Positions 50,828-59,876 of a stretch of 64,000 nucleotides of DNA are shown piece after piece. This stretch comes from Flavobacteriia bacterium (GTDB lineage Bacteria > Bacteroidota > Bacteroidia > Flavobacteriales > Flavobacteriaceae). The position numbers were made by a program, and so were the translations under genes. The notes below the pieces were generated by a model, which was not told the DNA's origin, made no database searches, and saw only the letters and a list, made by a program, of their open reading frames with translations. Positions within the stretch are counted from its first letter, which is position 1. Each line of letters opens with the position of its first letter. The DNA lies in NCBI GenBank assembly GCA_004293045.1, contig RDXY01000003.1, positions 1 through 64,000 on the forward strand, given 5' to 3'.

Positions 50828-52615
50828 ATGACGACACTCGAACTACAAATACAAACCTTACCTGAAAATCCTGGTGTTTATCAGTATTATGACAAAGAAA
50901 ACAAAATTTTGTACGTTGGAAAAGCAAAAAATTTAAAAAAACGCGTACAATCCTATTTTACAAAAAACCACGAGAATTATAAAACAGCAGTACTTGTTAA
51001 AAAAATTGTTACTATCAAGCATATTGTTGTTCCTACAGAAACCGATGCGTTATTGTTAGAAAACAATCTTATTAAAACATTACAGCCAAGATATAATGTA
51101 CTGCTTCGAGATGACAAAACGTATCCTTGGATTTGCATCAAAAAAGAAGCCTTCCCAAGAGTATTTACTACTCGAAAAATGATAAAAGACGGCTCGGAAT
51201 ATTTTGGTCCCTACACTAGTTTTAAAACTGTAAACACGTTATTAGAGTTAATTAGAGAATTGTATCCCTTACGAACCTGTAATTTTGATTTATCAGTAGC
51301 AAACATTAGAGCTGAGAAATATAAAGTCTGTTTAGAATACCATATTGGAAACTGTAAAGGCGGTTGCGAAGGCTACGAAACGAAAGAAAAGTATCAAAAA
51401 CAAATTACGGCCATACGAGAAATTTTAAAAGGTAACTTTAAGGAAAGTTTAAAAGATTTTAAAAATCATATGAAGCTTTTAGCCTCAGAAATGAAGTTTG
51501 AAGAAGCTCAAAAAATTAAAGATAAAATTGAAGTTTTAGAAAATTATCAGGCAAAATCAACAATAATAAATCCCAAGATTACCAATATTGATGTGTTTTC
51601 CATTATTTCAGATGAAACCATGGCATATGTGAATTTTTTACAAATTTCACACGGCGCTATTATTCGTTCGCACACATTAGAATTAAAGAAAAAATTAGAC
51701 GAAACCAATCAAGAATTATTAGAATTAGCAATTGTAGAAATAAGAGCCCGTTTCTTTTTAACATCAACAGAAATAGTAGCCCCTTTTGAAATTGATTTAG
51801 GCGATAAAATTAAAATAACTGTTCCCAAATTAGGAGATAAAAAAGAGATTTTAAACTTATCGGAACGAAACGCAAAATATTACAGATTAGACCAACTAAA
51901 ACAAATTAAAATTGTAGATCCAGACCGACACACAAACCGGATTATGGCACAAATGCAAAAAGATTTACGCCTTTCTGTAGAGCCTCGACATATTGAATGT
52001 TTTGATAACTCTAATATTCAAGGAACAAATCCCGTATCAGCCTGTGTGGTATTTAAAGATGGAAAAGCCAGTAAAAAAGATTATAGACATTTCAACATCA
52101 AAACCGTTGAAGGACCAAATGATTTTGCATCGATGGAAGAAGTGGTGTATAGAAGATATAAAAGATTACTAGATGAAAAAGAATCTTTACCTCAACTTAT
52201 TATTATTGATGGGGGAAAAGGGCAATTATCTTCTGCACTAAAAAGTTTAGAAGATTTAGGATTAAGAGGAAAAATCGCCATAATTGGTATTGCAAAACGA
52301 TTAGAAGAATTATTTTATCCAGACGATCCCATCCCTTTATATTTAGATAAAAAATCGGAAACGCTAAAAATAATTCAACAATTGCGAAACGAAGCACACC
52401 GGTTTGGAATTACACATCATCGTGACAAAAGAAGCAAATTAGCATTAAATTCTTCCGTAGATAGTATTCCAGGCATTGGTGAAAAAACAATGATAACCTT
52501 AATCTCGCACTTTAAAAGCGTAAAAAGACTAAAAGAAGCTACAGAATCTGAAATTTCTTCAGTAATTGGACTTTCAAAAGCAAAAAAAATTTCCGACTTT
52601 TACAAAAAAGAATAA
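50828..52615 (+). CDS. uvrC: Excinuclease ABC subunit C
   Basis: PENPGVYQYYDKENKILYVGKAKNLKKRVQSYF GIY-YIG; C-terminal HhH. Confidence 0.97.
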   Translation: MTTLELQIQTLPENPGVYQYYDKENKILYVGKAKNLKKRVQSYFTKNHENYKTAVLVKKIVTIKHIVVPTETDALLLENNLIKTLQPRYNVLLRDDKTYPWICIKKEAFPRVFTTRKMIKDGSEYFGPYTSFKTVNTLLELIRELYPLRTCNFDLSVANIRAEKYKVCLEYHIGNCKGGCEGYETKEKYQKQITAIREILKGNFKESLKDFKNHMKLLASEMKFEEAQKIKDKIEVLENYQAKSTIINPKITNIDVFSIISDETMAYVNFLQISHGAIIRSHTLELKKKLDETNQELLELAIVEIRARFFLTSTEIVAPFEIDLGDKIKITVPKLGDKKEILNLSERNAKYYRLDQLKQIKIVDPDRHTNRIMAQMQKDLRLSVEPRHIECFDNSNIQGTNPVSACVVFKDGKASKKDYRHFNIKTVEGPNDFASMEEVVYRRYKRLLDEKESLPQLIIIDGGKGQLSSALKSLEDLGLRGKIAIIGIAKRLEELFYPDDPIPLYLDKKSETLKIIQQLRNEAHRFGITHHRDKRSKLALNSSVDSIPGIGEKTMITLISHFKSVKRLKEATESEISSVIGLSKAKKISDFYKKE

Positions 52616-52618
52616 CTC

Positions 52619-54868
52619 GTGATAAAGAAACAAGTAAAAAGTAAAAAGAGCCAAGTGAATCACATTCGTGGTACATTTTCTTGTTATATACTTTTTGCTT
52701 TTGCCTTTTTACTTTTGCCTTTAAATTCAATTGCACAAGACAGTATCCAAAAACCCAAAATTGGTTTAGTACTTTCTGGAGGAGGGGCTAAAGGTTTGGC
52801 ACATATTGGTGTTTTAAAAGTAATTGATTCTTTAGGAATAAAAATAGATTATATTGGAGGAACTAGTATGGGCGCTATTGTTGGCGGACTTTATGCCTCT
52901 GGGTATACAGCCAAACAATTAGATTCTATTTTTAAAACGTTAAACATAGACGATTTAGTTCAAGATAATATCCCAAGAAAATCTAAATTACTTTTTAATA
53001 AAAGAAATGATGATATTTATGCATTATCACTGCCTTTTAAAAAATTAAAATTAGAAACACCAAACGCACTTTCAAAAGGGTTTTATAATTATAATTTTTT
53101 GTCTAAATTAACTTATCATGTAAGAAATATTAGAGATTTCAAAAAATTACCTATTCCGTTTTTTTGTATGGCAACAGATATAGAAACCGGAGAAGAAGTA
53201 GTATTAAATAAAGGCATTTTCCCGCAAGCATTAGTAGCAAGTAGCTCGATTCCAAGTGTTTTCTATCCAATAGAAATTGAAGGTAAATTACTAATTGATG
53301 GCGGGGTTACAAATAATTATCCTGTTGAAAAACTTAAAGAATTAGGGGCAGAATTTATTATTGGTGTGGATGTGCAAGAGGAATTAAAAGATCGAAAAGA
53401 CTTACAAGGCATCACAACTATTTTTGGTCAAATATCAAATTTCAATACTCAATCCCAAATGAAAAATAAGCGCCAGCTTACAAACGTTTACATAAAACCT
53501 GAAATAAAAGGATATACAGTTTTATCCTTCGAAAATGGAAAGAAAATCATTGAAAATGGGGAATACGCTACGAAAATTTTTTTATCCGACTTATTAAAAT
53601 TTCAAAACAAAGCCTATCAAAAACCGGCATTAAAACCTGTTAAAGACTCTATTTTTATTGGAAATATTGCGTTTACAGAACTTAAAAATTACACTCGAGC
53701 CTATGTTTTAGGAAAATTGCGATTTAAACCCAACACAAAAATAAGCTTTGAAGATTTTCAAAATGGCATTCAAAATTTAAGCAACACCCAAAACTTTAGT
53801 TCGGTAAAATATCAATTTAACGAAAAAGACATTTTTATTAGTTTACGAGAAAACAAAATAAATACTTTTTTGAAATTTGCCCTGCATTATGATGAATTGT
53901 ATAAAAGTGGTGCTTTACTAAATATCACCCAGAAAAAAATTATCTCAAAAAACGACATGGTTTCACTAGATTTAATTTTTGGAGATAATTTTAGATACGA
54001 TTTTAATTACTTAATTGACAATGGGTATTATTTTAGTTTTGGAATTAATTCCAGTTTAAATAAATTTAATAGAAATGTAAATTCAGCATTTGGAATTCAA
54101 AGTTATTTAAATAATACATTTGAAAAAATAAATTTAGATTATTCCAGCATACAAACTAAAGTATTTCTACAAACGGTTTTCTTAAGAAAATTTAATATTG
54201 GTACTGGATTAGAATTACAAAATTTGTTGTTAAAATCAGAGAATTTATATGATGCAAGCAAAACAATTGAAAATAGCAATTATTTATCTTTTGTGGGTTA
54301 TCTTAATCATGATACTTTTGATGATAAGTATTTCCCGAAAAAAGGATGGTATTTAAAGAGTAACTTTAATTACTATTTTAGTTCGTCTGATTATACCAAT
54401 CAATTTTCAAAATTTTCCATTTCTAAAACAGATTTAGGGATTGCATTAACACCAATAAATAACTTATCATTTGTATTTCAGAACGAATTAGGATTTAAAA
54501 TTGGTTACTCAACTATCCCGTATTTTGATTTTGCTTTGGGTGGGGTGGGTTTTAAAGAAAATACAAATATTCGCCCTTTTTATGGATATGATTTTTTAAG
54601 CATAAGTGGTAATTCATACATCAAAAGTAGCGGAACATTTGATTACGAATTTTATAAAAAAAATCACATTAATTTAACGTACAACGCATCAATTGTTGGC
54701 GATTTTATTTTTAAAGCCACAAAAACCTGGTTTAACAAACCTACTTATACTGGATTTGGTTTGGGCTATGGGTTAGAAACCTTAATTGGCCCAATTGAAA
54801 TAAAATATAATTGGTCGCCTGAATCACATTTTTCTGCTTTTTGGGTGAATTTAGGATTCGTTTTTTAA
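52619..54868 (+). CDS. Patatin-like phospholipase with C-terminal OM barrel (GTG start)
   Basis: IGLVLSGGGAKGLAHIGVLKVID, GGTSMGAIVGGLYASG, LIDGGVTNNYPVE; Omp85-like C-terminus. Confidence 0.92.
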   Translation: MIKKQVKSKKSQVNHIRGTFSCYILFAFAFLLLPLNSIAQDSIQKPKIGLVLSGGGAKGLAHIGVLKVIDSLGIKIDYIGGTSMGAIVGGLYASGYTAKQLDSIFKTLNIDDLVQDNIPRKSKLLFNKRNDDIYALSLPFKKLKLETPNALSKGFYNYNFLSKLTYHVRNIRDFKKLPIPFFCMATDIETGEEVVLNKGIFPQALVASSSIPSVFYPIEIEGKLLIDGGVTNNYPVEKLKELGAEFIIGVDVQEELKDRKDLQGITTIFGQISNFNTQSQMKNKRQLTNVYIKPEIKGYTVLSFENGKKIIENGEYATKIFLSDLLKFQNKAYQKPALKPVKDSIFIGNIAFTELKNYTRAYVLGKLRFKPNTKISFEDFQNGIQNLSNTQNFSSVKYQFNEKDIFISLRENKINTFLKFALHYDELYKSGALLNITQKKIISKNDMVSLDLIFGDNFRYDFNYLIDNGYYFSFGINSSLNKFNRNVNSAFGIQSYLNNTFEKINLDYSSIQTKVFLQTVFLRKFNIGTGLELQNLLLKSENLYDASKTIENSNYLSFVGYLNHDTFDDKYFPKKGWYLKSNFNYYFSSSDYTNQFSKFSISKTDLGIALTPINNLSFVFQNELGFKIGYSTIPYFDFALGGVGFKENTNIRPFYGYDFLSISGNSYIKSSGTFDYEFYKKNHINLTYNASIVGDFIFKATKTWFNKPTYTGFGLGYGLETLIGPIEIKYNWSPESHFSAFWVNLGFVF
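52631..52722. repeat. Inverted pair of heptamer word repeats overlapping signal peptide codons
   Basis: Left CAAGTAAAAAGTAAAAAG; reverse complement of right is AAAGGCAAAAGTAAAAAGGCAAAAGCAAAAAG. Confidence 0.75.
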
Positions 54869-54881
54869 ATATTTTTTTTGA

Positions 54882-54914
54882 TTTGGTTATTTAATTGAAA
54901 ATATCCTATATTTG
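54882..54914 (+). promoter_or_regulatory. Predicted promoter TTTG-N21-TATATTTG
   Basis: TTTG 54882-54885, TATATTTG 54907-54914, upstream of the permease. Confidence 0.6.
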
Positions 54915-54937
54915 AAGCAACTAAAAATTATTACTTT

Positions 54938-56431
54938 ATGTCTATTTGGAGAGTTAAACCAGTATCAGCCTTTGAAGCTGATATGAAAAAAAATGATTTA
55001 AAAAGAGTACTTACAAAATGGGGATTAACTTCATTAGGTATAGGTGCTATTATTGGTGGAGGGATTTTTACCTTAACCGGAATTGCTGCGCATGATTATG
55101 CGGGTCCTGCTTTAGCCCTTTCCTTTGTAATAGCTGGAATTGGGTGTTTATTTGCTTCATTATGTTATGCCGAATTTGCTTCAGTACTACCCGTTGAAGG
55201 CTCTGCTTATGCTTATGCCTATGGTACTGTTGGAGAACTTTTTGCTTGGTTTATTGGGTGGAATCTAATTTTAGAATACATGATGGGCGCTACAACAGTG
55301 GCCGTTGCATGGAGTGGTTATTTTGTAAAATTGCTGCATTTATTTCATATAGATATCCCTCTTTGGTTATGTAATGATTTAGCTACAGCTACAGAAAAAT
55401 CAACTGCTGCAGGATTAGAGGCTCCATCATTTGCAATAAATTTACCCGCTTTAATCATTACTTTGATTGTCACTTCTATTCTTGTTAAAGGAATTAAAGA
55501 AGCAGCAAAAACAAATAATATTATTGTAATTATTAAAATAGCAGTAGTATTGTTTGTAATAATTGTGGGTGCTTTTTATATAGATACAGCAAATTGGCAA
55601 CCATTTATTCCAGCTGAAACAACAACTATTGTTGACGGCGTTGAAAAAGTAAACTTCGGTTTTGGTGGGGTAATGACAGCGGCAACTATTGTGTTTTTTG
55701 CATATATAGGTTTTGATGCTGTTTCAACACAAGCAGGTGAAGCAATCAATCCTAAAAAAGATGTCCCTTTTGCCATTGTAGCTTCATTAGTAATCTGTAC
55801 TGTTTTATATATCTTAGTGTCTTTAGTTTTAACAGGAATGGTAAAATATGATGTACTTGATAAGTCTGCTCCTGTAGCTTCTGCATTTGCTGAAAATGGA
55901 TTAGGATGGGCGGTGTTTATTATAACTATTGCTGCAACTGCAGGTTTAACCTCTGTAATGTTAGTAATGATGTTGGGACAAACACGTATCTTTTTAGGTA
56001 TGGCAAAAGACGGTTTATTACCTCCATTCTTTAAAGATTTACATGCAAATTTCAAAACACCATATAAAAGCACCTATTTAGTTGGTGCAATTATTGCAAT
56101 TGTAGCTGCTTTTACACCAATTGATAAAGTGTCAGAAATGTGCTCAATGGGAACATTATTAGCATTTGCAATGGTTTGTATAGCTGTAATGATTTTAAGA
56201 TATAAAAAACCAGAATTAGAGAGACCTTACAAAACGCCTGCGTTATATCTAGTAGGTACATTAGGCGTTTCGTTTAATTTATTCTTAATGTATTATGTTA
56301 GAAAAGAAACTTGGTACGCGTTTATTGTTTGGGGAATTATTGGTATCGCTGTTTATTTCTTTTATAGTAAAAAACATGCTAAATTAAATAATCCTGAAGA
56401 ATTTGAAAGATTAGATAACGAAAGAAAATAA
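54938..56431 (+). CDS. APC family amino acid permease
   Basis: LGIGAIIGGGIFTLTGIAAHDYAGPALALSFVIAG; about 12 TM. Confidence 0.93.
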   Translation: MSIWRVKPVSAFEADMKKNDLKRVLTKWGLTSLGIGAIIGGGIFTLTGIAAHDYAGPALALSFVIAGIGCLFASLCYAEFASVLPVEGSAYAYAYGTVGELFAWFIGWNLILEYMMGATTVAVAWSGYFVKLLHLFHIDIPLWLCNDLATATEKSTAAGLEAPSFAINLPALIITLIVTSILVKGIKEAAKTNNIIVIIKIAVVLFVIIVGAFYIDTANWQPFIPAETTTIVDGVEKVNFGFGGVMTAATIVFFAYIGFDAVSTQAGEAINPKKDVPFAIVASLVICTVLYILVSLVLTGMVKYDVLDKSAPVASAFAENGLGWAVFIITIAATAGLTSVMLVMMLGQTRIFLGMAKDGLLPPFFKDLHANFKTPYKSTYLVGAIIAIVAAFTPIDKVSEMCSMGTLLAFAMVCIAVMILRYKKPELERPYKTPALYLVGTLGVSFNLFLMYYVRKETWYAFIVWGIIGIAVYFFYSKKHAKLNNPEEFERLDNERK

Positions 56432-56466
56432 TTAAAAAACGACTTCAATGAAGTCGTTTTTTTTTA
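56432..56466 (+). terminator. Intrinsic terminator
   Basis: aaaaaacgacttcaatgaagtcgttttttttt. Confidence 0.9.
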
Positions 56467-56629
56467 TAATATATTTTTCCGATATTTGTAATATGGAAAG
56501 TTGGAACGAATTATTAGCCCATTTGAAATTCCTCATCAAGAGAAATCCTGAGTGAGACAACTTCTTTTTGTTTTAATAAAAAAAGTATTGTAAAATACTT
56601 TTAAACCTATAACTTTTAAACTTAAAGAA

Positions 56630-57787
56630 ATGCCAATATATCATAAATTAGGAGAATTCCCTCACAAACGACACATTCAGTTTGAAAAACCAAACGGCGG
56701 ATTATACTATGAACAACTTTTTGGTACCGAAGGATTTCATGGACATTCTTCCTTATTGTACCATGTTCATAGACCAACACAAGTTAAAGAGATTACTAAA
56801 TCTTATTCTGTTGAACCAAAAATTGCTATTGGTAAGAACATTAAATCGCTTTTATTAAAAGGTTTTGAATTACAACCAGCCGACGATTTTTTAGAAAGCA
56901 GAACAGACATGCTTGTCAATAAAGATTGCATTATCGGATTAGCCGCACCAAAAAAATCATTGCGCAATTACTTTTATAAAAATGCAGATGCAGATGAAAT
57001 GATATTTATCCATAAAGGTTCTGGAAAACTTAGAACTATGATGGGAAATATAGATTTTGAATATGGAGATTACTTAATTATTCCACGCGGAATGATATAT
57101 CAAATTGATTTCCATTCAGAAGATAACCGCTTATTTTATGTGGAATCTTACACTCCTTTTTACACCCCTAAAAGATATAAAAACGAATCCGGTCAACATT
57201 TAGAACATGCACCATTTTGCGAAAGAGATTTTAAATTACCTTCTGAAATAGAAACCTTTGACGAAAAAGGGGATTTCTTAATCAAAATTAAAAAAGAAGG
57301 CATGATGCACGAAGTGGTTTATGCCACACATCCATTTGATGTTGTCGGTTGGGACGGATATAATTTTCCATACGGATTTTCAATTCATAATTTTGAACCT
57401 ATTACCGGTCGTGTACATTTACCGCCGCCAATTCATCAAACTTTTGAAACAGCAACATTTGTAGTTTGTTCATTCGTACCACGATTGTATGATTATCATC
57501 CAAAATCAATTCCTGCTCCATATAACCATAGTAATATTGATTCTGATGAAGTGTTGTATTATGTTGATGGCGATTTCATGAGTAGAAATAATATCGAACA
57601 AGGTCACATTACGTTACACCCAAAAGGAATTCCTCACGGACCGGCACCAGGGGCTATGGAAAGAAGTATTGGTCATACCGACACAAAAGAATTAGCTGTA
57701 ATGGTAGATACATTTCGTCCATTAATGGTTACGGAAGCTGCAATGGGATTAGACGATGGCCAATACTACAAATCTTGGGTGGAATAA
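56630..57787 (+). CDS. hmgA: Homogentisate 1,2-dioxygenase
   Basis: KPNGGLYYEQLFGTEGFHGHSSLLYH; cupin HLPPPIHQTFE, HPKGIPHGPAPGAMERSIG. Confidence 0.93.
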   Translation: MPIYHKLGEFPHKRHIQFEKPNGGLYYEQLFGTEGFHGHSSLLYHVHRPTQVKEITKSYSVEPKIAIGKNIKSLLLKGFELQPADDFLESRTDMLVNKDCIIGLAAPKKSLRNYFYKNADADEMIFIHKGSGKLRTMMGNIDFEYGDYLIIPRGMIYQIDFHSEDNRLFYVESYTPFYTPKRYKNESGQHLEHAPFCERDFKLPSEIETFDEKGDFLIKIKKEGMMHEVVYATHPFDVVGWDGYNFPYGFSIHNFEPITGRVHLPPPIHQTFETATFVVCSFVPRLYDYHPKSIPAPYNHSNIDSDEVLYYVDGDFMSRNNIEQGHITLHPKGIPHGPAPGAMERSIGHTDTKELAVMVDTFRPLMVTEAAMGLDDGQYYKSWVE

Positions 57788-57830
57788 TAAGCGAATTAAT
57801 GAATAAGCGAATAAGCGAATAAGCGAATTC
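57788..57830 (+). repeat. Word-repeat array (GCGAATAA)n, left arm
   Basis: taaGCGAATTAATGAATAAGCGAATAAGCGAATAAGCGAATTC immediately after the hmgA stop. Confidence 0.8.
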
Positions 57831-57874
57831 ATATACGATCTAATTGACTAATCCGGTAGTTAACTAATTTTTAA

Positions 57875-58255
57875 ATGAAATTCACAAACAGTTCAAAATA
57901 TCAAAACAACCCTATCTTGAAAGAATCTTTTGAGTTCGCAATAATGGTTGTAAAATATGCAGAATTGCTTGATGAAAAAAGAAAATATATAATAGCAAAA
58001 CAATTAATTCGTTCTGGAACATCTGTAGGTGCAAATATCAAAGAAGCTCAAAATGCAGAAAGCAAAGCTGATTTTATTCACAAACTTAAAGTTTCATTAA
58101 AAGAAGCTGACGAAACAGAATATTGGCTTTTTCTATGTGAAAATTTAGAAAATTACCCCAATCCAGAGGGGTTAATTGAAAAATTAAATGGAATAATAAA
58201 AATGTTAAACAAAATAATTAGTACATCGAAAAATAATATACAAATTAAAAATTAG
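57875..58255 (+). CDS. Four helix bundle protein (23S rRNA intervening-sequence protein family)
   Basis: SFEFAIMVVKYAELL...IAKQLIRSGTSVGANIKEAQNAESKADFIHKLKVSLKEADETEYWL is the TIGR02436-type signature. Confidence 0.93.
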   Translation: MKFTNSSKYQNNPILKESFEFAIMVVKYAELLDEKRKYIIAKQLIRSGTSVGANIKEAQNAESKADFIHKLKVSLKEADETEYWLFLCENLENYPNPEGLIEKLNGIIKMLNKIISTSKNNIQIKN

Positions 58256-58311
58256 CGAGAACAAAATAGGTATCTATTCGCTAATTATCTAATTCGCATA
58301 TTCGCTAATTA
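58252..58311 (-). repeat. Word-repeat array, right inverted arm
   Basis: Reverse complement reads ATAATTAGCGAATATGCGAATTAGATAATTAGCGAATAG. Confidence 0.8.
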
Positions 58312-58329
58312 TTGCAATCACAAATTACT

Positions 58330-59490
58330 ATGAAAGACTTAAAATCAGTCGAATACGGCTTAGAAAAAATATTTGAAGGCGCACAGGATTTCTTGCCTTT
58401 ATTAGGAACCGATTATGTAGAATTTTATGTGGGTAATGCCAAACAAGCGGCCCATTTTTACAAAACAGCTTTCGGTTTTCAGTCATTAGCTTATGCTGGA
58501 TTAGAAACTGGAGTTAAAGACAGAGCCTCTTATGTTTTAAAACAAGATAAAATACGTTTAGTCCTTACTACAGCTTTAAACAGTAATTCACCTATTGGAG
58601 AACATGTTAAAAAACATGGAGATGGTGTGAAAGTCATTGCACTTTGGGTAGAAGACGCTCGCAAATCTTTTGAAGAAACTACAAAACGTGGCGCAAAACC
58701 ATATTTTGAACCTATTAAAGAAAAAGATGAAGATGGCGAAGTAGTTCGTGCTGGAATTTATGGTGCCTACGGAGAAACCGTATTTGTATTTGTAGAACGA
58801 AAAAATTACAACGGAATTTTCATGCCAGGCTATCAAGAATGGAAATCGGATTATAATCCAGCGCCTGTTGGGTTAAAATTTATTGACCACATGGTTGGAA
58901 ATACCGGTTGGAACAGAATGAATGAAGCCGTAAAATGGTTTGAAGATGTAATGGGATTTGTCAATTTCTTATCTTTTGACGACAAACAAATTACTACAGA
59001 ATATTCTGCATTAATGTCGAAAGTAATGAGTAACGGAAATGGAAGAATAAAATTTCCAATTAACGAACCGGCTAATGGGAAAAAACGTTCTCAAATTGAA
59101 GAATATTTAGATTTCTATGAAGGCGAAGGTGTGCAACATATAGCCGTGGCTACAGATGATATTATTACTACCGTTGCCGATATGCGTTCGCGTGGAATCG
59201 AATTTTTAAGTACACCACCTCAAGCGTATTATGATGCCATTCCAGAAAGATTGAAAGATCACATGTCTAAATTTAAAGAAGACATCAACGAGCTTCAAAA
59301 ATTAGGTATTATGATTGATGCCGATGAAGAAGGCTATTTATTACAAATTTTCACTAAACCAATAGAAGACCGACCAACACTTTTCTTTGAAGTTATCCAA
59401 AGAATGGGTGCCAAAGGTTTTGGAGCTGGTAATTTTAAAGCCTTATTCGAATCTATTGAAAGAGAACAAGCCAAAAGAGGAACGTTATAA
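58330..59490 (+). CDS. hppD: 4-hydroxyphenylpyruvate dioxygenase
   Basis: YVEFYVGNAKQAAHFYKTAFGF, FIDHMVGNTGW, EGVQHIAVATDDI, C-terminal FFEVIQRMGAKGFGAGNFKALFESIE. Confidence 0.95.
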   Translation: MKDLKSVEYGLEKIFEGAQDFLPLLGTDYVEFYVGNAKQAAHFYKTAFGFQSLAYAGLETGVKDRASYVLKQDKIRLVLTTALNSNSPIGEHVKKHGDGVKVIALWVEDARKSFEETTKRGAKPYFEPIKEKDEDGEVVRAGIYGAYGETVFVFVERKNYNGIFMPGYQEWKSDYNPAPVGLKFIDHMVGNTGWNRMNEAVKWFEDVMGFVNFLSFDDKQITTEYSALMSKVMSNGNGRIKFPINEPANGKKRSQIEEYLDFYEGEGVQHIAVATDDIITTVADMRSRGIEFLSTPPQAYYDAIPERLKDHMSKFKEDINELQKLGIMIDADEEGYLLQIFTKPIEDRPTLFFEVIQRMGAKGFGAGNFKALFESIEREQAKRGTL

Positions 59491-59493
59491 AAA

Positions 59494-59526
59494 TAAAAAG
59501 CAGCTGTTTATAGCTGCTTTTTTAAT
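59494..59526 (+). terminator. Intrinsic terminator of hppD
   Basis: aaaaagcagctgtttatagctgctttttta. Confidence 0.88.
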
Positions 59527-59717
59527 AAAAAAAACACCAATTTTAAATAGCTAAAAACCAAATAGTTAAAAATAATTTTACCAAATACATAAAAAAAGTA
59601 GGTTATTTTTTTGTTTTGTTAAATTTTAACTACTTTTCTTGCGTTTTTTTCTGTTAAAAGTGTTAAAGTTGATTTTTTTTTAAATAAAATATAAAATCTT
59701 AACATATCTTTGCTAAG

Positions 59718-59828
59718 CAATTGAGAGGTAGTAGACTCATATTGCGTATAAGTTTTCATAATTTATAGTTTTTTGGTTGGTTAAAACATAAAAACTCAGT
59801 TAATTCATTTGACTGGGTTTTTTGTTTT
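59718..59828 (+). ncRNA. Candidate small RNA between hppD and the DUF3108 gene
   Basis: -7-like TATCTTTG at 59705-59712 and terminator AAACTCAGT-taattcatttg-ACTGGGTTT + T tract at 59792-59828; no ORF. Confidence 0.4.
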
Positions 59829-59839
59829 TTGTAACTTTG
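59808..59839 (+). promoter_or_regulatory. Predicted promoter TTTG-N20-TAACTTTG of the DUF3108 gene
   Basis: TTTG 59808-59811, TAACTTTG 59832-59839; the -33 box lies in the loop of the preceding terminator. Confidence 0.6.
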
Positions 59840-59876
59840 GAACAATAATTGTATTCTTCAAAGAAAACCTTATAAA

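Noticed and set aside
55576-56073. 165-aa minus-strand ORF opposite the amino acid permease
   Set aside because: Antisense artefact of a confident multi-TM CDS.
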